Below are positions 1 through 6,670 of a DNA stretch of 20,139 bases, piece after piece. The DNA lies in the NCBI GenBank assembly GCA_945901035.1, contig CAMDKN010000002.1, positions 1-20,139 on the forward strand. Reading direction: 5' to 3'. A program made the position numbers and the translations under genes. Position 1 is the first letter of the stretch; every line of letters begins with the position of its first letter. This DNA comes from Gulosibacter massiliensis. Its GTDB lineage: Bacteria > Actinomycetota > Actinomycetes > Actinomycetales > Microbacteriaceae. The notes below the pieces were generated by a model. The model ran no database searches, was not told where the DNA came from, and saw only the letters and a program-made list of their open reading frames with translations.

Positions 1-1876
1 CCTCAACCCGTTCCCGAGCAAGGGTGTCGTCTTCGGCGTACGTGACGAACAAGGCCAAACCGGGCACACCGCCACGACCCACTCGACCGCGGAGCTGGTG
101 AAGCTGACTGACGCCGAACCGATCCGCATCGAGGACCACCATGGTGGACGCGTTGGGAACGTCGACCCCGACCTCGATCACCGTCGTCGCGACCAACACA
201 TCGATGTGTCCCGCCGAAAACGCGGTCATCACCGCGTCCTTCTCGTCGCCCGACAATCGACCGTGAATCATCTCGACCCGACGATTGGGCAGCGCCGCCC
301 GAACGATCGGCAAAATCTCGGTAACGCTCGCGCGCGGTATCGGCGTCGGCGCATCGTCCACGAGGTCGGCATCGGAATCGGTCGTCGTCGCATCGATGGC
401 CGAACAGACCACGAAACCTTGGCGCCCGAGATCAATTTCTTCGGACAGCCGCGTCCACACGCGCGACACCCAGGCCGGATGATCCGCGAGGGGAACGACG
501 TGCGAGGCGATGGGTGCGCGGCCAGCCGGCAGCGTCCGAATCGTCGAGATGTCGAGGTCCCCGAACACGGTCATCGCGACGGTTCGTGGAATCGGCGTCG
601 CGGTGAGGACGAGCACGTGCGGAGCGTCTCCCTTGCGCCGAAGAGTGTCGCGCTGTTCGACCCCGAAACGGTGCTGTTCGTCGATGACGACGAGCGCGAG
701 TTCGTTGAACGTGACCGCATCGGCGAGAAGTGCGTGCGTGCCGATGACGAGTCGCGCGGAACCGCTCGCGACGGCGAGCTGGGCACGCTTTTTCACGGCG
801 GCAGGCAAACTTCCGACGAGTAGGGTGGGGTTGAGGTCTTCCGCGAGAGCGCCGAGCGTCGCAGCGATGGACCGCGCGTGCTGGGTCGCGAGGACTTCGG
901 TGGGAGCGATGAGCGCCGCCTGCCCACCGTCTTCAATCGCCGTCAACATCGCCCGAATCGCGACAAGGGTCTTGCCCGAACCGACCTCGCCCTGAACCAG
1001 CCGATTCATCGGACGGGCGCGGGCCATGTCGTCGTCGATTTCGGCTCCGACCGTCGTTTGGTCGGCCGTCAGTGTGTACGGCAACGCCTTGTCGAATTGC
1101 GCCCGCAGTGCGCCCGGAGTGCGCGGCATCGATACGGCCTCGGCGGCACGAGCGCGATCGCGCAGCAGTGCCGTCTGAACGAGGAACGCCTCGTGAAAAC
1201 GCAGTGTCTCGCGAGCGGACCGCCACTGGTCGTGGTAGGCGGGACGATGAATGTGCCGAATCGCGTCGGTGTACGAATCAATTGCCCGCGCCACGCGAAC
1301 CTCGTCCGGCACGGGGTCGGGCAGTTCCGGCAGTGTGTCGACCACCACACCCACCGCCTTGGCAATCTGCCAGGACGCCACCGTGCTCGTCGCGGGATAA
1401 ATCGGAATCGGCGTCTTCGCCCACAGTTCCGCCACCTCGTCCGACACGGTGTCGTCCTCGTCGAACAATTCGTAATCGGGATGCGCCAATTGGCGCTGGC
1501 CGCGGAACTCGCCCACCTTTCCCGCAAAGATTCCGCGCGCGCCCGCGCGCAACGTGTTCGCCCGCCACGCCTGGTTGAAAAACGTCAGCGACAGTGTTCC
1601 GGTCCCGTCCGTGATCACCACTTCGAGCAGGGAACCCTTCCGGCCGTTCAAGGGACGGTTGTTGACTCGGACGACCTCGGCGACGATCGTCACCGCCTCT
1701 CCCAGCGGGAGTGAATCGAGAGCGGTGAGTTCACCGCGTTCGGCGTATCGCCGCGGGAAGTGTCCCAGCAGACCGCCGACCGTGTCGAACCCGAACGACT
1801 TCGCCATCGCCTTCGCCGTGCGGTCACCGATGACCCGCGCGAGCGGGGTATCGAGGAACGCGGTGGTGTCGGTCAC
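1..1876 (-). CDS. recG: ATP-dependent DNA helicase RecG (partial, C-terminus outside the window)
   Basis: RecG remodels stalled replication forks and Holliday junctions using ATP. About 625 residues are visible from a GTG start (1874-1876), and the family is usually about 700-740, so roughly the last 100 residues lie beyond base 1. The N-terminal wedge/OB part is followed by a Walker A GEVGSGKT at about residues 295-302, a DEQH box in VVIDEQHRFG at about 397-406, and C-terminal helicase motifs such as TTVIEVGVDVPNA and QLRGRVGRG, which separate RecG from other SF2 helicases. The start is chosen because a TAGCGT hexamer lies exactly 6 bases upstream and translation from it gives a plausible N-terminus (VTDTTAFLDTPLARVIG). 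It is divergent from rsmD across 66 bases. Seen: motifs and frame. Inferred: full length. Confidence 0.95.
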   Translation of the reverse strand, partial: MTDTTAFLDTPLARVIGDRTAKAMAKSFGFDTVGGLLGHFPRRYAERGELTALDSLPLGEAVTIVAEVVRVNNRPLNGRKGSLLEVVITDGTGTLSLTFFNQAWRANTLRAGARGIFAGKVGEFRGQRQLAHPDYELFDEDDTVSDEVAELWAKTPIPIYPATSTVASWQIAKAVGVVVDTLPELPDPVPDEVRVARAIDSYTDAIRHIHRPAYHDQWRSARETLRFHEAFLVQTALLRDRARAAEAVSMPRTPGALRAQFDKALPYTLTADQTTVGAEIDDDMARARPMNRLVQGEVGSGKTLVAIRAMLTAIEDGGQAALIAPTEVLATQHARSIAATLGALAEDLNPTLLVGSLPAAVKKRAQLAVASGSARLVIGTHALLADAVTFNELALVVIDEQHRFGVEQRDTLRRKGDAPHVLVLTATPIPRTVAMTVFGDLDISTIRTLPAGRAPIASHVVPLADHPAWVSRVWTRLSEEIDLGRQGFVVCSAIDATTTDSDADLVDDAPTPIPRASVTEILPIVRAALPNRRVEMIHGRLSGDEKDAVMTAFSAGHIDVLVATTVIEVGVDVPNASTMVVLDADRFGVSQLHQLRGRVGRGGVPGLALFVTYAEDDTLARERVE

Positions 1877-1882
1877 GCTTTT

Positions 1883-1888
1883 ACGCTA
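1883..1888 (-). promoter_or_regulatory. Leaderless -10 element for recG
   Basis: TAGCGT on the minus strand, with 6 bases between it and the GTG start of recG. This TANNNT-to-start spacing places transcription initiation at or next to the start codon. No Shine-Dalgarno sequence and no convincing -35 are visible. The same arrangement recurs at other genes in the window, which supports it. Confidence 0.6.
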
Positions 1889-1930
1889 CCCCCGCCCGGG
1901 CGTCCCGTTCGTGATTGCCCGGCCAGTCGC

Positions 1931-1936
1931 TAGCCT
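1931..1936 (+). promoter_or_regulatory. Leaderless -10 element for rsmD
   Basis: TAGCCT followed by TGAGCC (6 bases) and the GTG start of rsmD at 1943. It shares the 66-base divergent region with the recG promoter; the two hexamers are about 42 bases apart and face away from each other. No Shine-Dalgarno sequence is visible. Confidence 0.6.
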
Positions 1937-1942
1937 TGAGCC

Positions 1943-2521
1943 GTGACTCGAATAATCTCTGGCGCAGCGGGTGGTCGCACGCTCACGGTTCCCGCGACCG
2001 GCACGAGACCCACCGCCGACCGAGTGCGCGAAGCCGTTTTCTCACGGTTCGACGCCCTCACCACGGTCGCCTGGAGCCGCTTCCTTGACCTGTACGCGGG
2101 GTGCGGCGCGGTCGGACTCGAGGCGGCGTCCCGCGGCGCGGTGAGCGTCGACCTCGTCGACAATTCCGAGAAAGCCGTTCGCGTCATGACGAAAAACACG
2201 GCGCTCGTGTCACCCGCGGTGCCCGCGTGCGGGATTAGCGTGCATCGATCGACCGCTGCTGGCTACGTGGGGGCGAGCGCGAACACCTGGGACCTCGTGT
2301 TTATCGACCCGCCGTACGATCTGGCCAACGACGCTGTCGTCGCGGTTCTCGTGTTGTTGCTCCCGCGGCTTTCGGCGGATGCCATCGTTGCGGTCGAACG
2401 GGCCAGTCGCGACCCTGAGCCCGTCTGGCCCGCTGGTTACCGAGTCCTCGCACCGAAGGATTACGGAGAGACGCGCGTTTATTGGTTGGATGTCGCCTAT
2501 TGGTTGGATGCCGACGAATAG
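1943..2521 (+). CDS. rsmD: 16S rRNA (guanine-N2-)-methyltransferase RsmD
   Basis: RsmD is a SAM-dependent methyltransferase that modifies G966 (E. coli numbering) of 16S rRNA during 30S assembly. The 192-residue protein begins MTRIISGAAGGRTL, typical of the family. The SAM-binding loop is DLYAGCGAVGLEA at about residues 49-61 and the catalytic DPPY motif is at 122-125. Start GTG with a TAGCCT hexamer 6 bases upstream. Its C-terminus contains a duplicated six-residue unit (YWLDVA then YWLDAD) from an 18-base tandem duplication, and its last 25 bases overlap the 3' end of thiL on the other strand. Length is normal for the family (about 180-200). The identification is strong; the exact target base is by family. 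Confidence 0.92.
   Translation: MTRIISGAAGGRTLTVPATGTRPTADRVREAVFSRFDALTTVAWSRFLDLYAGCGAVGLEAASRGAVSVDLVDNSEKAVRVMTKNTALVSPAVPACGISVHRSTAAGYVGASANTWDLVFIDPPYDLANDAVVAVLVLLLPRLSADAIVAVERASRDPEPVWPAGYRVLAPKDYGETRVYWLDVAYWLDADE
2480..2515 (+). repeat. Imperfect 18-base tandem duplication at the rsmD/thiL 3' ends
   Basis: Two adjacent 18-base units, 2480-2497 and 2498-2515, each beginning TATTGGTTGGATG, identical at 16 of 18 positions. In the rsmD frame they encode YWLDVA and YWLDAD. On the minus strand the left edge of each unit supplies an in-frame stop for thiL: TAG at 2497-2499 and a backup TAA at 2479-2481. Confidence 0.85.
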
Positions 2522-3480
2522 TCCGCCAAGGGGTCCCAACCGCCGCGACCCTCGAACAACACCCCGTCGACCATGACGCCTGAGCCGGGGGCAACACGAC
2601 CGATCACCCGAAACTCGGGCGGAATCGTGGCGTTCACCGGGAAACACGCCAGCATCGCGTGGTCTTCTCCGCCCGTGAGGGAGTCGATGTCCCCCACCGC
2701 GGCGAGATCGAAATCGATCGCGACGTTACTCGCCGTCGCAATACGGCGCGCGTCCAACACCAAACCGTCGCTAATGTCGAGCATCGCCGTCGCACCGGCG
2801 AGCGCCGCCGACCGTCCCGCGGCGATGGGCGGTTCGGGCCGCAGTTGTGCGGCCACCTCGGTCGGATGCGACGCCCACGCCTCGGCAACCGCGACCGGGT
2901 CCACCGTGCCGTCAGGGGCCACCGCGCGATCGAACAAAATATCCAGCCCGCGCTTTGCATCACCCAGGGAACCCGCAACGGCGACACGGTTCCCGATGGT
3001 CGCGCCGGAACGCGTGACGGGCTCGGTTCCGTCAAATTCACCCAGAGCCGTCACCGCGAGCATCACCACGGGCGCGGTGGACAGGTCGCCTCCGACCACT
3101 CCGCAGCCGGGCGCGAGCGCGGTCGCGGCATCGTGAAAGCCGCGGGCAATGTCCTCCAGAAAGGCGACAGTCGTCGAGGGCGGAGCGGCGAGCCCAACCA
3201 CAAGCGACGTCGGGGTTGCTCCCATCGCGGCGATGTCCGCGAGGTTCGTCGCGCACGCTTTCCACCCGATGTCGTACCCGGTGGACAGCCCGATGCGAAA
3301 GTCGGGACCTTCGATCATGAGGTCGGTCGTGACCGAGACGCGACCATCGGGGACGGTCACGACGGCACAGTCGTCACCCGGTCCCAGAAGCGTCCGGCGG
3401 GACGCGGGCAACAACGGGAAGATGCGAGCAAGAGTTGCGCCCTCGCCAATGTCCCCGATAGTCACATCCGCCTCGTTCAC
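2497..3480 (-). CDS. thiL: Thiamine-monophosphate kinase ThiL
   Basis: ThiL phosphorylates thiamine monophosphate to thiamine diphosphate, the active cofactor, using ATP. The 327-residue protein has the hallmarks of the family: GPGDD at 33-37 (Mg/nucleotide binding), TTDLMIEGPDF at 51-61 (counterpart of the E. coli TDMLVEGVHF-type motif), the segment GWKACATNLADIAAMGA at about 72-88, and LDISDGLVLDARRIA further on. The GTG start at 3480 is preceded 6 bases upstream by TACCGT, suggesting a leaderless transcript. It is divergent from the DUF3515 gene across only 23 bases and convergent with rsmD, which it overlaps by 25 bases. Length and motifs fit an intact enzyme. Confidence 0.94.
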   Translation of the reverse strand: MNEADVTIGDIGEGATLARIFPLLPASRRTLLGPGDDCAVVTVPDGRVSVTTDLMIEGPDFRIGLSTGYDIGWKACATNLADIAAMGATPTSLVVGLAAPPSTTVAFLEDIARGFHDAATALAPGCGVVGGDLSTAPVVMLAVTALGEFDGTEPVTRSGATIGNRVAVAGSLGDAKRGLDILFDRAVAPDGTVDPVAVAEAWASHPTEVAAQLRPEPPIAAGRSAALAGATAMLDISDGLVLDARRIATASNVAIDFDLAAVGDIDSLTGGEDHAMLACFPVNATIPPEFRVIGRVAPGSGVMVDGVLFEGRGGWDPLADYSSASNQ

Positions 3481-3486
3481 GGTTCA

Positions 3487-3492
3487 ACGGTA
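3487..3492 (-). promoter_or_regulatory. Leaderless -10 element for thiL
   Basis: TACCGT on the minus strand, then TGAACC (6 bases), then the GTG start of thiL. It overlaps the plus-strand -10 of the neighbouring DUF3515 gene by two bases (3491-3492). Confidence 0.6.
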
Positions 3493-3496
3493 GCCT
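3491..3496 (+). promoter_or_regulatory. Leaderless -10 element for the DUF3515 gene
   Basis: TAGCCT, then GAAACAG (7 bases), then ATG at 3504. No Shine-Dalgarno sequence is visible. Its first two bases are shared with the opposite-strand thiL hexamer. Confidence 0.55.
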
Positions 3497-3503
3497 GAAA
3501 CAG

Positions 3504-3968
3504 ATGCGCACACGACTCCTTCTCCCCAGCCTCGCCGTCATCGGCGCGCTCTCGGGGTGCGCGACCGCGGTGGTTGTGAAGCCCGCAGAACTCGCCAACG
3601 AACCCGCCTGTGCCGAGGTGATGGTCCGCCTTCCCGATGTCGTCGCGGGCGAGACTCGTCGATCCACCAACGCCCAATCCACCGCGGCGTGGGGCAATCC
3701 AGCGGCCGTCATTCTGCGATGCGGTTTACCCGATCAGGGGCCCTCGGCACTCCCCTGTTTCACGGTCGACACCATCGATTGGCTTCGGGACGGCGCGGGC
3801 GACCCGTCGTTCACGTTTTTTGCATACGGGCGCGCGCCCGGGCTCGAGGTCATTATTGACTCGACGCTCGTGAGCGGCACGGCGGCGCTGTCCGACCTGG
3901 CATCGGCGGTGGGTGCTCTCGCGGCGGAGCGCTACTGTCTCGACGCAACCGATGTTCTCGGCAACTAG
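3504..3968 (+). CDS. DUF3515 family lipoprotein
   Basis: A 154-residue predicted secreted lipoprotein. Residues 1-19 form a short signal peptide (MRTR, then a hydrophobic stretch) ending in a lipobox LSGC, with Cys19 as the lipidation site. The mature part contains three more cysteines that are likely exposed outside the membrane. I recognise it as DUF3515 from sequence character and from its place between ddl and thiL, where actinobacteria usually carry this family. The biochemical function is unknown. Start ATG with TAGCCT 7 bases upstream. Its TAG stop shares the CTAG at 3965-3968 with the stop of the convergent ddl-like gene, and a hairpin spans both stops. Confidence 0.82.
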   Translation: MRTRLLLPSLAVIGALSGCATAVVVKPAELANEPACAEVMVRLPDVVAGETRRSTNAQSTAAWGNPAAVILRCGLPDQGPSALPCFTVDTIDWLRDGAGDPSFTFFAYGRAPGLEVIIDSTLVSGTAALSDLASAVGALAAERYCLDATDVLGN

Positions 3969-3973
3969 CCGAG
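3957..3973. terminator. Hairpin spanning both convergent stop codons
   Basis: CTCGGC (3957-3962) and GCCGAG (3968-3973) form a perfect 6-base-pair stem with a 5-base loop AACTA. The stop codons of the DUF3515 gene and the ddl-like gene sit in the loop and stem. There is no T-run on either side, so a classical intrinsic terminator is not certain, but the position is what a bidirectional terminator would need. Confidence 0.5.
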
Positions 3974-5101
3974 TCCGAGAAGCTTGGACGAGATGCCGCC
4001 GGCCGCGCGGAGCGCAACACCGCCGCCGTGACCCGCCTGCGGGAAGACGACGCGACGGTCGCGGGCCTCGAACAGCGCATCGCGCAACACCGTGAGCGCC
4101 GGGTGTTTCGGAGCCCACAGGTACAGCGACAGAGCGCCGGGGATCGAGTTCACTTCGTTCACGAACAACTCGCTCTTTTTCTCGTCCAACAACAGGTCGA
4201 CCCGAACAAGTCCCGTGAGGCGCGTCACGTCGGCAACCGCGCGGGCAAGCTCCGCGGCACGTTCGTGAATCGCGGCGGGATAGTTCGCGGGAAACTCGCG
4301 CGGCGCACTCGACAGCCCTGCGTCTGTGCCCGAACCTCCGGCGAGATACTTCTCTGCGTAGGAATACAGCCCCGCGGTGTCGCCACCGCGCAGCGGCTTC
4401 TCGAGGTCCGTCAATTCGAGGGTGGGAAAAGTGCGGAACCCGATATTGAGGTCTACGAGGTGCGGCAGGTACGGCTCGAGCACTGCTCCGTTTTTCAGAT
4501 GCGGACTGTTGACCGCGAGCGCCCGTGCCGACGGCAGGTCCTCGGCGATTTCAATCCCGATGGACGACCCACCGAACCGGGGCTTCACAATGTAGGGACC
4601 CGCGAATCCGGGATCCGACTGAACCGACACGGCTCGGCGCGCGAGGGTCGGGATTCCGGACACCTCCATCAAGCCGGCGAACGCAAGTTTGTCCATTCCC
4701 ACCGCCCCCGCAAAGAGGGTCGAGCCGGTCGCGGGGATTCCCATGGAGTCGAACAGAGCCGCAGCGCCACCGCCCTCACCGGTTCCGCCGTGGAAGCACA
4801 ACAGCGCGGCGTCGATGTCGAGCGCACCGTTGCCAAACGATTTCTTGGCAAAAAAACCGGGGTCCGGAGCCAGTCGAACCTCGAGCGATTTCGCGGACTT
4901 CGGGGCGCCTTCGAGGTAATCCTTGGCTTCGGTCCCGTTGGGGACAAGGAACCATTCACCGGACGGTGCCCAATAGATCGGGTGAACCGTGTCGCCGCTC
5001 TCCGTGAGCACTCGTTCTGCTTGCAGTCCGGTCAAAATCGAGATTTCATGCTCGGGGCTCGGCCCGCCAAAAACCACGGCCCAGGGGCGTGAGGCGTTCA
5101 T
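3965..5101 (-). CDS. Divergent D-alanine--D-alanine ligase-like ATP-grasp enzyme
   Basis: Ddl joins two D-alanines for the peptidoglycan stem using ATP. This 378-residue protein has the ATP-grasp layout: FGGPSPEHEIS at 11-21, GGSSIG at 177-182, the omega-loop YSYAEKY at 246-252 with the Lys-Tyr pair typical of D-Ala-D-Ala specificity, RVD at 300-302 and the Mg ligands in NEVNSIPG at 315-322. It departs from standard Ddl in several places: HGGTGEGGG instead of HGxxGEDG, ATGS where YTGS is usual, VDLNIGFRTFP where a REI/L-type strand is expected, and PGALSLYLW instead of PGxTxxS. I chose ATG 5101; a TTG at 5140 directly after the upstream stop is also in frame. No strong Shine-Dalgarno sequence. 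Last gene of the hydrolase/Mur-ligase/Ddl group, 39 bases after the ligase. Substrate could be D-Ala-D-Ala or a related dipeptide. Confidence 0.82.
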   Translation of the reverse strand: MNASRPWAVVFGGPSPEHEISILTGLQAERVLTESGDTVHPIYWAPSGEWFLVPNGTEAKDYLEGAPKSAKSLEVRLAPDPGFFAKKSFGNGALDIDAALLCFHGGTGEGGGAAALFDSMGIPATGSTLFAGAVGMDKLAFAGLMEVSGIPTLARRAVSVQSDPGFAGPYIVKPRFGGSSIGIEIAEDLPSARALAVNSPHLKNGAVLEPYLPHLVDLNIGFRTFPTLELTDLEKPLRGGDTAGLYSYAEKYLAGGSGTDAGLSSAPREFPANYPAAIHERAAELARAVADVTRLTGLVRVDLLLDEKKSELFVNEVNSIPGALSLYLWAPKHPALTVLRDALFEARDRRVVFPQAGHGGGVALRAAGGISSKLLGLG

Positions 5102-5140
5102 CGGATTCCCGTCTGGCTCCCCTGCCCCGGAAGCCGCCAA

Positions 5141-6670
5141 TTACGCGTAATGATCGGGCAGGTCGTTTTCGACAAGAATAACGCCCGAAGCGCCCGCTCT
5201 CGTGAGGGCCGCAGCCATGGCGGCGGAACGGTCGGGAAACAGTTGCGCCTGAGGATGCCCCGACACGAGTGCTTTGCGGTTCGTGTACCCGACGACAAAC
5301 AGCTCCGCCTTCGCCGCTTTCACCCGCGCTGCGAGAGCCGCGTTGCGCTCGACCTGAAGGTGACCGAGTTCGATCATTCCGGGGGTGACCACGATGAACG
5401 GTCCCTTGCGACTCTTCGCCATCGCCGCACCACCGTCGACCGCGCGAGCGGCTCCCACTGGATTCGCGTTGTACGAGTCATCGATGATGAGAGCGCCGCT
5501 GGGCGCCGTTTGCGTCTCCGCTCGGTGCGCCGCCGTTGGCAGTGCACCGAGTCGTGGCGCCATGAGCGCGAGAGGCACGTCCAGTGCGTGAGCGATTCCG
5601 ACCGCGACGGCGACGTTGACCGCATGGCCGACGCTCGCGATGGTGACCGGCACAGTGTCCGTACCGATGGTTACGGTTCCCTTTTTCGGATCGACCGTGA
5701 CGTCCGCGGCCGCACCGGCACCGCTCACACGGATGACGCGCTTGCCCTCTGACGCGCAGCGCGTTGCGAGCGCCGCAAGGTCCGGGTCGTCAATGGGTAG
5801 CACCACGGTCTGCGCGTTTTCGACAATCTCGCTTTTGGCCCGCAGAATCGACGCGCGGCTTCCCATACGTTCGAGGTGGGCCTCGCCGATGGTCGTGATC
5901 GCCGAGATTTCGGGCGGGAACGATTTCGACAGTTCCCGGATTTCACCCTCGCCGAAGATGCCCATCTCGGCCACAAAAACCTCGGTTCCGGGGGTCAATT
6001 TGTCGTTGACCGCCCGCGCGAGTCCCATCAGGTTGTTGAAGGACGCGGGGCTGGGCACAACGGAATACTTGACGGCCGCGAGGTGGGCGATGTAACCCTT
6101 GGTCGATGTCTTGCCGTAGGACCCGGTGACGGCGACAACGCGCGGGTTCACCTGCCGCAACTTTTTCTGCGCCGCGACCAGCCACTTCTTCGACAACGCT
6201 TTTTCCATTGGGGCCGCGATGCCGAGCGCGAGGTCCATGACGACCGGAGCGAGGAACGCGAACACGACGACGCCGTAGGACAGGCTGAGAGCGCTGATGG
6301 TGGCGAGAATCGCCCACGACAGTGCCAGCCACAGGACAGCGAGTCGACGAAGACGCGATGTCCATTGCAGCCGAGAGGAGGTACCCCGAAAGCGCAGTCC
6401 CCACGGCCACCAGATGACGATGAGATAAATCACGACGGGCACTCCGACGGCCCGCCACACCGAGTCCTCGGCAAGCACCGGAGCCGCGAACTCGATCACG
6501 GCCGCGGCGAGGATGGGCCACCAGGACACCGGCCGGGCGGTTCCCCACCCAAACGCAATTCGTCGGGTCCAACCGGCAACGTAGTGCTCGCGTTGGGCGA
6601 CGCGAAGCCATTTGATTCCCACGACCACGGGCAGAGTCGCCACGATTGCCCAGAACACGATGTCGGTCAT
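5141..6670 (-). CDS. Membrane-anchored MurF-like Mur ligase
   Basis: MurF adds D-Ala-D-Ala to UDP-MurNAc-tripeptide. This 509-residue protein has the MurF-type catalytic and C-terminal domains but a different front. Residues about 3-22, 50-67, 71-90 and 107-150 are hydrophobic and look like four or five membrane helices, where MurF normally has its UDP-substrate-binding domain. Then come the P-loop TGSYGKTST (182-190), FNNLMGLARAVN (211-222), AEMGIFGEGEI (234-244), GEAHLERMGS (262-271), the probable carbamylated lysine in RAKSEI (K279) and IIDDSYNANP (395-404), all close to MurF. ATG 6670 overlaps the hydrolase stop as ATGA and has a near-perfect Shine-Dalgarno sequence. The reaction is probably ATP-driven peptide ligation at the membrane; the acceptor is unknown and may be lipid-linked. 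It could also be the organism's only MurF. Confidence 0.85.
   Translation of the reverse strand: MTDIVFWAIVATLPVVVGIKWLRVAQREHYVAGWTRRIAFGWGTARPVSWWPILAAAVIEFAAPVLAEDSVWRAVGVPVVIYLIVIWWPWGLRFRGTSSRLQWTSRLRRLAVLWLALSWAILATISALSLSYGVVVFAFLAPVVMDLALGIAAPMEKALSKKWLVAAQKKLRQVNPRVVAVTGSYGKTSTKGYIAHLAAVKYSVVPSPASFNNLMGLARAVNDKLTPGTEVFVAEMGIFGEGEIRELSKSFPPEISAITTIGEAHLERMGSRASILRAKSEIVENAQTVVLPIDDPDLAALATRCASEGKRVIRVSGAGAAADVTVDPKKGTVTIGTDTVPVTIASVGHAVNVAVAVGIAHALDVPLALMAPRLGALPTAAHRAETQTAPSGALIIDDSYNANPVGAARAVDGGAAMAKSRKGPFIVVTPGMIELGHLQVERNAALAARVKAAKAELFVVGYTNRKALVSGHPQAQLFPDRSAAMAAALTRAGASGVILVENDLPDHYA

Noticed and set aside
98..823. Long open frame on the plus strand opposite recG, with several others at 878-1714 and 1072-1578
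   Set aside because: Arginine- and histidine-rich shadow frames typical of high-GC DNA; the minus strand has clear RecG motifs throughout.
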